A stretch of DNA of 13,611 nucleotides from CAIKMD01 sp036490955. Its GTDB lineage: Bacteria > Pseudomonadota > Alphaproteobacteria > ATCC43930 > CGMCC-115725. Both the position numbers and the translations under genes were made by a program. Positions 1 through 6,290 of the stretch are shown piece after piece. The stretch lies in contig DASXCX010000102.1 of the NCBI GenBank assembly GCA_036490955.1, positions 1-13,611 on the forward strand. Reading direction: 5' to 3'. Numbering within the stretch: the stretch's first letter is position 1; each line of letters begins with the position of its first letter. The notes under the pieces are model-generated. The model worked only from the letters and a program-made list of their open reading frames with translations, did no database searches and was not told where the DNA came from.

Positions 1-522
1 CGCGATCAGTCGCGTCTCCACGCCTTTTACCGCCGCGGCGTCGAGCGCATGGCGCAGCAAATGATCCGAGCCCGAGAAGCGGGGATAGGATTCGTCCATC
101 ACCGTCGTCGCGATGCCGGCGAGGCGCAGCGGACCGGGCGCGCGCTCCGGCTCGCGCTCCAAGGGATGGGCCGGGTGCGGCTTGCGGTTGCGCTGGGTCG
201 CAGCGGCGAGATTGACGAGCACGCGGCCCGCTTCGATCTTCACCGGAAACGCCGGCACGCAATCTTCCTCGAAGCCCGGCTCGCCGAGGCCGGTCGCGCG
301 ATGGAATTTCCAGTGATGCCACGGGCAGACGAGATAATCGCCGTCGAGCGCGCCCTCGCCGAGCGGCCCGCCGGCGTGATTGCAGACGTTCGAGACCGCG
401 CCGAAGCGGCCATCCCGGAACGACAAAGCGAGCGGCAAGCGGCGCGCGATCACACGCTGCACGGGAAGCCGCGATAATTCCTCGGTCGCGCCGATGTCGA
501 CCCAATCCTCACTTTCGGCCAT
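1..522 (-). CDS. Rieske [2Fe-2S] + NAD(P)H-dependent FMN reductase-type fusion (3' end cut by window)
   Basis: Partial gene; 174 residues are visible and the rest lies before base 1. Residues 1-105 form a Rieske ferredoxin-like domain with a complete cluster-binding set: C47-N-H49 and C66-PW-H69, in the order CxH...CxxH. A proline/arginine-rich linker follows (about 110-130). From about 132 a second domain begins with RLAGIATTVMDESYPRFSGS, which resembles the N-terminal phosphate-binding strand and loop of flavodoxin-like NADPH-dependent FMN reductases. The expected role is electron transfer from NAD(P)H through flavin to a Rieske centre, perhaps serving an oxygenase; the partner is unknown. 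The start ATG at 522 has an AAGGGGG ribosome site a few bases upstream. The gene lies 21 bases behind the secreted-protein gene on the same strand, so the two are probably co-transcribed. The Rieske part is certain from the motif. The flavin part is inferred from about 40 residues. Confidence 0.8.
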   Translation of the reverse strand, partial: MAESEDWVDIGATEELSRLPVQRVIARRLPLALSFRDGRFGAVSNVCNHAGGPLGEGALDGDYLVCPWHHWKFHRATGLGEPGFEEDCVPAFPVKIEAGRVLVNLAAATQRNRKPHPAHPLEREPERAPGPLRLAGIATTVMDESYPRFSGSDHLLRHALDAAAVKGVETRLIA

Positions 523-543
523 AGCGCCCCCTTTTTCGCGCAG

Positions 544-1041
544 CTAGCGCGGCTGCGGACAATTGCGCGCGAGGGTAAAGCTCCCCGCCGCTTGCGAATT
601 CTGCGCTTGGCCGAGTCCCCAGGTGAGGCGGAGCGCGTAATCGGCGTTGTCGAAAATCGGCCCGAGATATTGCAACACGCGGCCTTGATTGATGTCGAGA
701 TAGTAGGGCGCGTCGGCGAATTGCTGGCCGGTCGGCAATTGCCGCACGATCTGCAAACTCCCCGCGGTAGGATCACCTTGATAATCGATCACCGCGACGA
801 TGAGCCCGTCGGTGCGATAACGCGTCGTCGGGCAGCCGGCCGTGCCGGTGATCTTCGTGCCGGAAGGGTAGATTTGCGCATTCGCCGGCAACGTCGCGCG
901 CGAGCCTTGGCCGGTGACATTCGAATCGACGAAGGCGATGCCAGTGATCTTCGCCGTGCCGGCGGCATCGGCCACACCGATCATCGCCGCACCGGCGACC
1001 GCCAGCGCCGCCCATGGCAAAGCCACGCGATAAAGATTCAT
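544..1041 (-). CDS. Small secreted protein of unknown function
   Basis: 165 residues. A classical signal peptide is visible: a short basic N-terminus, a hydrophobic core at about 6-24 and a likely cleavage after ADA (residue 26). The mature part is Gly/Thr/Ala-rich with alternating hydrophobic residues, suggesting beta structure. It has exactly two cysteines, C70 and C161, which could form a disulfide in the periplasm. No known enzyme motif was recognised and no function is proposed. The start ATG at 1041 is well supported by GGAAGGGGGG just upstream. It sits first in a probable two-gene minus-strand unit ahead of the Rieske/FMN-reductase fusion and is divergent from the ThDP enzyme gene across a 170-base gap. 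A periplasmic companion of the neighbouring redox genes is possible but unproven. Confidence 0.7.
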   Translation of the reverse strand: MNLYRVALPWAALAVAGAAMIGVADAAGTAKITGIAFVDSNVTGQGSRATLPANAQIYPSGTKITGTAGCPTTRYRTDGLIVAVIDYQGDPTAGSLQIVRQLPTGQQFADAPYYLDINQGRVLQYLGPIFDNADYALRLTWGLGQAQNSQAAGSFTLARNCPQPR

Positions 1042-1122
1042 CAGTCCCCCCTTCCTACGCCGCCCCGACGTTCCCGCCGAAGCTTACACCCGCCCGACGC
1101 CGACAAGCGAGATCGCGGCGGT

Positions 1123-1151
1123 TTGCTTTCGCCGGGACCGCGAATTAGGCT
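1123..1151 (+). promoter_or_regulatory. Weak promoter candidate for the ThDP enzyme gene
   Basis: TTGCTT (1123-1128) and TAGGCT (1146-1151) are separated by 17 bases, the usual sigma-70 spacing. Each box matches the consensus at only three positions, though these include TTG and the first, second and last bases of the -10 box. It lies about 60 bases before the ATG in the divergent gap. The match is weak and could be chance. Confidence 0.2.
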
Positions 1152-1160
1152 TTTTCGCAA

Positions 1161-1178
1161 GCGGGACCGCGTTCCCGC
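1161..1178. repeat. Inverted repeat in the divergent intergenic region
   Basis: GCGGGA (1161-1166) and TCCCGC (1173-1178) are perfect 6-base arms around a 6-base centre, ending 33 bases before the ThDP enzyme ATG. The ten-base CGGGACCGCG occurs twice nearby in direct orientation (1133-1142 and 1162-1171). The second copy overlaps this inverted repeat. The position fits an operator, but the sequence is GC-rich and the arms are short. Confidence 0.25.
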
Positions 1179-1211
1179 ACCAAAGAGCAACGACCATTGG
1201 GGAGCGGCGCC

Positions 1212-3119
1212 ATGCGAGACCTGGTTCACGCCTACATCCAGCACAATATCGATCGGCGCGGTTTCCTCAAAGGCATGACGGCCGCGGGGTTTTCGCTTGC
1301 CGCGGCGGAATCGGTGCTGTCCGCGCTCGCGCCGATGGCCATGGCGCAGGAGGCGGCAGCGGGCCGCGTGCGCACCGTCGAAGGTACCGGCGCCAAACTG
1401 CTCCTCGAGCAACTCAAGGAGGCTGGGGTCAAGCACATCTTCTACGGCAACGGCACGTCCTCGGCGGCGATGCTCGACGCGATGGTGGGCGACAACGACA
1501 TTCACCTCATCCTCGGCCCCGAGGAGAATATCGTCACCTCGATGGCCGGCGGCTACGCGCTCGCCAGCAACAAGCCGACTTTCGTCAACGTGCACGGAAC
1601 TGTCGGCACGGCGCATCAGATGCTCAACATGTTCAACGCCAAGAAGGACGGCGTGCCGCTCGTCGTCTCGGCGTTCACGGCGACGACTGAGGGCACCGGC
1701 CGCGACGGTTTCGAATCGGTCGACGATCTGGTCGAGATCACCAAGCAATTCACGCGCTGGAGCTTCGAGATCCCGCTGGCGAGCCGTGTGCCCGAGATCC
1801 TGCGCAACGCCATCCGCATCTCGACCATTCCCCCGGGCGGCCCGGCCTATCTCTCGATCCCGACCAATGTCGCCGAGAGCGTCGCCAAGGCCGATATCGC
1901 GCCGAAGGAATTGTTCACCGTGCCGGTCACGACCAAGCCCGATCCGCGGCTTGTCGAGAAGGCCGCGCAGATGCTGATCGAGGCGAAGAAGCCTTTCATG
2001 ATGGTCGGTATGGAAGTGTGGCGTACCGATGCCTATGACGACGTCGTAAAGCTCGCCGAGATGGTCGGCATGCAAGTGGTGCAAGGCCTCAGCCCCTACA
2101 CCGATTTCCCGACCAACCACGCGCTCTATATCGGCCAGACCGATCGTACGCTCGGACCTTTTCGCTCGATCCGCGATGCCGATCTGATGCTGTCGATGGG
2201 GGCGCATGCGCTTTATCAGGACGCGCTGACGCCCGTGGTGCCGCGCAACTGGAAGCTGATCGAAACAGCCTCGGTGCCAAACGATCTCGCGAAGCTCAAC
2301 CCCGCCGAAGTTTCGATCGTCGCCAATGTGCGCGAGACGGCGCGGGCGTTGATCGATGCGCTGTCGCAATCGATGAGCGCCGCGAACAAGCAGAATGCGA
2401 AGGACCGCATTCAGGAATCCGCCGCTTTCAACCAGAAGCTGAAACAGGCGCGCGAGCAGCTCGTCGCCGATCACCTCGATAGCGAGCCGATCGCCTGGGA
2501 GCGCGTCGCGCGCGAAGCGAACCTCATCCTCGAGAAAGACGCGATCATCAATCATGAGTTCAACTCAGCCATGCCGCGCGTCCTGCCGTGGTTCGAGTTC
2601 GGCCGCGGCAACAAGGAGCTTTATGGCCGCACGGTCGGATCGGGCCTTGGCTGGTCGGTCGGCGCCTCGGTCGGCATCAAGATGGCAAAGCCCGACCGCC
2701 AAGTCGTGTGCCTCTTGGGCGACGGTGCGTTCCTCATGGGCCAGATCGAGGCGCTTTGGGCAGCGAAGCGTTTCGAGACGCCGGTCATGTACGTCGTCTT
2801 CAACAACCGCAGCTTCAACGACACGCGCATGCGCGTCTCGGCGATCGCGCCGAAGCTACGCGACATGAAGGTCGATCTCGGCTCCTATCTCGGCAATCCG
2901 GATGTCAGCTTCGAGCAGGCGGCGAAGGCGTTCGATGTCAAAGGCGCGACCGTGACCAAGCCCGGTCAGATCGCCGATGCGCTGAAAACCGGCGTGCGCG
3001 AGTTGCAGGAAGGCCGGCCCTTCGTGCTCGACGTCGTCGCCGAGCGGGTCGGGCCGCTGGCCGAATCGACGTGGTATCCGCGTTACTCGGTCGCCGACCA
3101 GCGCACCAAGAAAGTCTGA
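1212..3119 (+). CDS. Tat-signal thiamine-diphosphate enzyme, benzoylformate decarboxylase/acetolactate synthase superfamily
   Basis: 635 residues. The N-terminus carries a twin-arginine signal: DRRGFLKG, then a hydrophobic stretch and an Ala-rich end (AMAMAQ), implying export of a folded, cofactor-loaded protein. The superfamily fold is clear. The N-terminal PYR domain holds the cofactor-activating glutamate (E105 in GPEEN, nine residues before GYA). H128 in VNVHGTVGT aligns with the active-site histidine (His70) of benzoylformate decarboxylase. The C-terminal PP domain has the ThDP/Mg motif GDG (503-505) followed 25 residues later by NN (531-532). A 2-oxoacid decarboxylase or carboligase-type reaction is likely; the substrate is unknown. 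The ATG at 1212 is chosen over an in-frame TTG at 1197 because GGGGAG sits at the right distance and the Tat motif then lies near the N-terminus. The stop overlaps the start of the cytochrome-like gene by one base, implying translational coupling and a shared periplasmic task. Confidence 0.88.
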   Translation: MRDLVHAYIQHNIDRRGFLKGMTAAGFSLAAAESVLSALAPMAMAQEAAAGRVRTVEGTGAKLLLEQLKEAGVKHIFYGNGTSSAAMLDAMVGDNDIHLILGPEENIVTSMAGGYALASNKPTFVNVHGTVGTAHQMLNMFNAKKDGVPLVVSAFTATTEGTGRDGFESVDDLVEITKQFTRWSFEIPLASRVPEILRNAIRISTIPPGGPAYLSIPTNVAESVAKADIAPKELFTVPVTTKPDPRLVEKAAQMLIEAKKPFMMVGMEVWRTDAYDDVVKLAEMVGMQVVQGLSPYTDFPTNHALYIGQTDRTLGPFRSIRDADLMLSMGAHALYQDALTPVVPRNWKLIETASVPNDLAKLNPAEVSIVANVRETARALIDALSQSMSAANKQNAKDRIQESAAFNQKLKQAREQLVADHLDSEPIAWERVAREANLILEKDAIINHEFNSAMPRVLPWFEFGRGNKELYGRTVGSGLGWSVGASVGIKMAKPDRQVVCLLGDGAFLMGQIEALWAAKRFETPVMYVVFNNRSFNDTRMRVSAIAPKLRDMKVDLGSYLGNPDVSFEQAAKAFDVKGATVTKPGQIADALKTGVRELQEGRPFVLDVVAERVGPLAESTWYPRYSVADQRTKKV

Positions 3120-3454
3120 TGGCGATGCACAAATTGCTGGCTGTCGCTGTCGGCGCAGGTCTCGCTGCGGCGGCCCTCGGCGCGCAGGAGCGCCAACCCG
3201 ATCCTTTTGCGGCCAAGCTCCCGGACGGACCGGGCAAAGATTCGGTGCTCGAATTCTGCGCCGGCGCTTGTCACCAATCGGACAAGATCCTCGCGGCGCA
3301 AAAGACTGTGGCGGAGTGGCACGCGACCGTGCTGCAAATGCAGCGCAACGGCGCGCAACTCTTCCCCGAGGATGTCGACGCGGTCAGCAAATACTTCGCT
3401 ACCTATCTCGCGACCGACCGCCCGAACAACACGGACGGTACGAAGCAGCGCTAA
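3119..3454 (+). CDS. Secreted small cytochrome-c-like protein with CX3CH heme motif
   Basis: 111 residues. A Sec signal peptide is visible (basic start MAMHK, hydrophobic core 6-20, cleavage near ALGA, residue 22). The mature part follows the layout of small cytochrome c domains attached to periplasmic dehydrogenases: a LPDGPGK lead-in, then the heme motif, then a helix with W67, M74 and a closing DVDAVSKYFATYL helix. The heme motif is C47-A-G-A-C51-H52, with three residues between the cysteines instead of two. M74 is a candidate distal ligand. The start ATG overlaps the ThDP gene stop (TGATG), which is strong evidence for co-translation. Expected role: electron acceptor for the upstream exported ThDP enzyme. 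Covalent heme attachment is inferred, because the non-standard motif may need special maturation or may bind no heme. Confidence 0.75.
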   Translation: MAMHKLLAVAVGAGLAAAALGAQERQPDPFAAKLPDGPGKDSVLEFCAGACHQSDKILAAQKTVAEWHATVLQMQRNGAQLFPEDVDAVSKYFATYLATDRPNNTDGTKQR

Positions 3455-3474
3455 CGTAGGGACGTCTTAGAACC

Positions 3475-4515
3475 TTGGTCAGCCAACAAACGAATTTTCT
3501 GTTCGAACTCCCACACGGTTCACGGAATTTTGGAGACGACCATTGGAGGGATTACGATCTCGCAATAATAAATCTTTGGAAAGCGGCAAAAGGCGAGCTC
3601 GCTAATTGGCATTTTGCACAGAAGAACGGCTCGGTCACGATTGACATAAGTTGGTCGCCTGTCATTCGAAGAAAGCAGCGGCATTACAGGGTCATGCAGC
3701 GGCTTGAGGCAGCTTTAGGAACCTCGAAAGTCGACGAAATCATTCGCGAATTTTCTCATGCAAAAATTCAAATTCCGTGCACGGTTTCGATAGAGTCTCC
3801 AAAAGCAAGAACTCGCGTATCGTCCTCGTTCTTAGAATATCTGCTTTACGACTTCTTTTTGATAATGAACATTGCGGTTCCGGGTTCATGCAATTTTTAT
3901 GGCGGTGTCATCCGCTCCAAGGATCAGCCATATGATCCCGAGATTTCTCTTTCTTCGTATTTTTTTGAAACCGCGCACTTGCGGAGCCAATCTAATCGGT
4001 GGCCGCCAACAAAAATCCTGCCGTTATCGTCAGTTCACAAGTGGTTCTTTGCCGTGCGCAATGACGTTCGCCAAGTTCCGAAAAGTCGCATGGAACGTGT
4101 GCTTTTTGGTCTTATGCAATTGGCAATCGCCGATGTAACCCCAACCACATTCATATGGCTTTTCTATGCGTTAGAAACCCTGTTCGACACAAAGGCCGGC
4201 GAAAATTCTCGTTCTTTGGTCGAACGGATCAAGCTCTTGCTCGGCCCGAACGACAAGGAATTTAAGTTACTTCGAAAGAATCTTAGCGAGCTGTACGGTG
4301 TTCGGAGCGCTTTTGTGCATGGGGGCTTAGGGGTCATCCATCCCATGCATGATGAGACTTTGGACCCCGAAGCCGAAAAAACTTATGTACGTTTTTTGGA
4401 ACTAGCTGATTTTGGCTTCATAATCCTTTTGGCAGCCGTTCAAGAAGTAGTTTCGAAGAACTGGACTGATTTGCGATTTGAGGAAACGCTTCACGGTCAG
4501 GCGCTTCAAAACTGA
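3475..4515 (+). CDS. ApeA-like HEPN-domain protein, candidate RNase/defence protein
   Basis: 346 residues. The C-terminal part (about 225-335) shows the ApeA-type HEPN pattern: an ALETLFD helix, a Ser-Leu-Val-Glu-Arg helix with LLLG, then LYGVRSAFVHGG containing the Rx4H HEPN motif (R277, H282). Known HEPN proteins of this kind are often RNases in phage defence or toxin systems. The N-terminal about 220 residues were not recognised. Base composition differs sharply from all neighbours: bases 3841-3900 hold only 22 G/C of 60, with many AAT, TTT and GAA codons, indicating recent acquisition. The start is TTG (3475), the first start-type codon after the in-frame stop at 3457-3459, with AGGGACG upstream. 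It follows the cytochrome gene by 20 bases and converges on the FAH gene. No partner toxin, antitoxin or CRISPR gene is visible. The domain call is good; the function is inferred. Confidence 0.68.
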   Translation: MVSQQTNFLFELPHGSRNFGDDHWRDYDLAIINLWKAAKGELANWHFAQKNGSVTIDISWSPVIRRKQRHYRVMQRLEAALGTSKVDEIIREFSHAKIQIPCTVSIESPKARTRVSSSFLEYLLYDFFLIMNIAVPGSCNFYGGVIRSKDQPYDPEISLSSYFFETAHLRSQSNRWPPTKILPLSSVHKWFFAVRNDVRQVPKSRMERVLFGLMQLAIADVTPTTFIWLFYALETLFDTKAGENSRSLVERIKLLLGPNDKEFKLLRKNLSELYGVRSAFVHGGLGVIHPMHDETLDPEAEKTYVRFLELADFGFIILLAAVQEVVSKNWTDLRFEETLHGQALQN

Positions 4516-4540
4516 CGCAAGCCAAAAAAGGCTATCGCTG

Positions 4541-5494
4541 CTATTCCGCGACCAGCCGGTTGCGCTGTACGCCGAGCCCGTCGATCTCGCACTCGATGAG
4601 ATCGCCGGCCTTGATGAAGATGCCGGTGTAGATGCCGATACCGTTCGGGGTACCGGTCGAGATCACGTCGCCTGGCTCGAGCGCGAGCTGGTTCGACATA
4701 TGCGCGACCTGCGCCTCGGGCGAATGGATCATGTCCTTGGTGTTGCCGTCCTGGCGGATGTCGCCGTTCACCTTGAGGGTGAGGCGCAGATTGCGGCAAT
4801 CGGGCACGAATTGCCGCGGTACGATATAGGGCCCCAAAGGCGCGAACTGGTCCCAGCATTTGCTGCCGAGCCAATCGGCACCCGGCACCGGCAGCTCGCC
4901 GGGCACGCGAAAATTCCTGACGGTCAGATCGTTGCAGATCATGAAGCCGGCGACATGCTCCATCGCGCGCTCGACCGGGATGCTCTTGCCGGCTTTGCCG
5001 ATGACGACGCCCAGCTCGACCTCGCCATCGATGTCGTTGTAGCCGCGCGGCTTCGCCACATCGTCGTAAGGACCGGTGACAGCGCTGGTCGTCTTCTCGA
5101 ACATGTAGGGCCGGCGCACGATATTGTCTTTCTTGTCGTCGCGCGGCGGCCGGTCGGGCCGCGGATAGTTGATCGCCGCATAAAACATCTTCGGCGGCCG
5201 CGCGATCGGCGCGTGGACGCGCACCGCGCCGACCGGCGCCACCGCATCGGCCCAGCGTTTATCCTGCAGGCCGGCCTTCTTCAGCAGCGCGACGGCTTCG
5301 CTCATCACGTCGAAGCTGTGTTCCCACTGATTAAGCAGGCCGAGCATCGTGCCGGAATCGAGCGGCGCCTTCTGCGCCGCAGCGACATGCGGCAGCACCG
5401 CATTGAGCGCCACCGATTTATCGTCGATCACCAGAGCGACAAAGCGCGGGCTGCCCGCGCTCGACACCGTCGCCAGTTTGAATGCGTCGCTCAT
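4541..5494 (-). CDS. Fumarylacetoacetate hydrolase (FAH) family protein
   Basis: 317 residues, normal for bacterial FAH-family hydrolases, hydratases and decarboxylases of aromatic meta-cleavage or homoprotocatechuate-type routes. Family signatures: PPKMFYAAINY opening the FAH fold (about 100), DIDGEVELGVVIGK with acidic metal ligands E158 and E160, ICND (D189) as the third ligand, KCWDQFAPLGPYI, and GDVISTGTPNGIG near the C-terminus. Where many relatives read ND-x-S-ARD, this protein reads NDLTVRN, so the second Asp is Asn194. That hints at a subgroup with a different reaction; the substrate is unknown. The ATG at 5494 follows a strong GAGGTGAGGAG site only 12 bases after the class II aldolase stop, so the two are surely one operon. 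It is the last gene of the minus-strand run and converges with the HEPN gene, with 25 bases between stops. Confidence 0.88.
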   Translation of the reverse strand: MSDAFKLATVSSAGSPRFVALVIDDKSVALNAVLPHVAAAQKAPLDSGTMLGLLNQWEHSFDVMSEAVALLKKAGLQDKRWADAVAPVGAVRVHAPIARPPKMFYAAINYPRPDRPPRDDKKDNIVRRPYMFEKTTSAVTGPYDDVAKPRGYNDIDGEVELGVVIGKAGKSIPVERAMEHVAGFMICNDLTVRNFRVPGELPVPGADWLGSKCWDQFAPLGPYIVPRQFVPDCRNLRLTLKVNGDIRQDGNTKDMIHSPEAQVAHMSNQLALEPGDVISTGTPNGIGIYTGIFIKAGDLIECEIDGLGVQRNRLVAE

Positions 5495-5506
5495 CTCCTC
5501 ACCTCT

Positions 5507-6277
5507 TTACAGCAGACATTTCGTCGACAGCCGCGGATCGCCCTGCAATTCGGCGCGGTTGAGAACGCGGCAGAAATAATCCCATTGCGCGTTGCTGCCG
5601 CCGACGCGTTTCGACGTATCGCCGAATTTGCGCTGCAGCTCGGCCTGATCGGGCCATTCGAAATCGAGGCCGGCGCTGGCGCTGCCGACGGTCAGCATCT
5701 GATGGCAGCGATGCTCGACATCGATGCCCTGCAGCACCATCTCCTCGATCGTGCGACCGGCAAAGATCACGCCGTGATGGCGCATAATCGCGATCTTCGA
5801 ATCCTTGCCCAGCGCTTCGGCGAGCGCGCGGCCGAGCTCCGGCGTGTCGATATATTCGGACGTGCCGGTAAACCGCGGCGGCGCCTTGCCCGGGCCCGAG
5901 ATCGAGCCCAAGGGCTTGTCCACCGCGCTGTAGATCACCGAATAGAAAGGATGCGTATGCGCCATGGCATTGAGGTCGGGGCGCGCCTTGAAGACCTCGG
6001 CATGGATCGGCCATTCGCTGTGCCGGCGGCCGGCACCGTAAAGCTGCTTGCCGTCGAAATCGCAGAGGATGAAATCGCGGTGATCGAAGAGCTCGCCCAG
6101 CGAGATGTGATGGCGCTTCAGCCAGAAGCCCCTGCCGTCGGGATCGCGCATCGCGACATGCCCGAAGATGCGGTCGCCGTGGCCATTGAGCTCGAGGATG
6201 CGTCCCGCCTTGGCGAGCTTGTCGAGCTCGTGCCGAAGGTCCTCGCCGATCATCTCGACATTCCGCCGTTCGTCCAT
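5507..6277 (-). CDS. Class II aldolase/adducin family protein
   Basis: 256 residues. The family's zinc site is visible: H107-T-H109 and H168 in RHHGV. RRHSEWPIHAEVFKARPD matches the usual SSE..mH..iy..rpd segment, with E88 as the likely catalytic acid/base and H92. FGHVAMRDPDG corresponds to the GN(I/V)S.R phosphate/substrate loop, but Gly-His replaces the common Gly-Asn, so the substrate may not be a sugar phosphate. Members cleave or decarboxylate phosphorylated sugars, hydroxy acids or aromatic-route intermediates. The context (FAH and flavin monooxygenase) favours an aromatic or ring-opened acid. The start ATG at 6277 has GGGAGGGAG upstream. It lies 13 bases after the LLM gene stop and 12 bases before the FAH start, the middle of a tight three-gene unit. 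Confidence 0.88.
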   Translation of the reverse strand: MDERRNVEMIGEDLRHELDKLAKAGRILELNGHGDRIFGHVAMRDPDGRGFWLKRHHISLGELFDHRDFILCDFDGKQLYGAGRRHSEWPIHAEVFKARPDLNAMAHTHPFYSVIYSAVDKPLGSISGPGKAPPRFTGTSEYIDTPELGRALAEALGKDSKIAIMRHHGVIFAGRTIEEMVLQGIDVEHRCHQMLTVGSASAGLDFEWPDQAELQRKFGDTSKRVGGSNAQWDYFCRVLNRAELQGDPRLSTKCLL

Positions 6278-6290
6278 GTCACTCCCTCCC

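Noticed and set aside
1197..1211. TTG start five codons upstream for the ThDP enzyme
   Set aside because: It overlaps the GGGGAG ribosome site that serves the ATG at 1212 and adds non-conserved residues before the Tat signal.
1041..2555. 504-codon minus-strand frame opposite the ThDP enzyme
   Set aside because: It is a shadow of the ThDP gene: Arg/His/Asp-rich with no recognisable domain.
4516..4540. Bidirectional terminator between the converging HEPN and FAH genes
   Set aside because: The 25-base gap has an A-run but no convincing stem.
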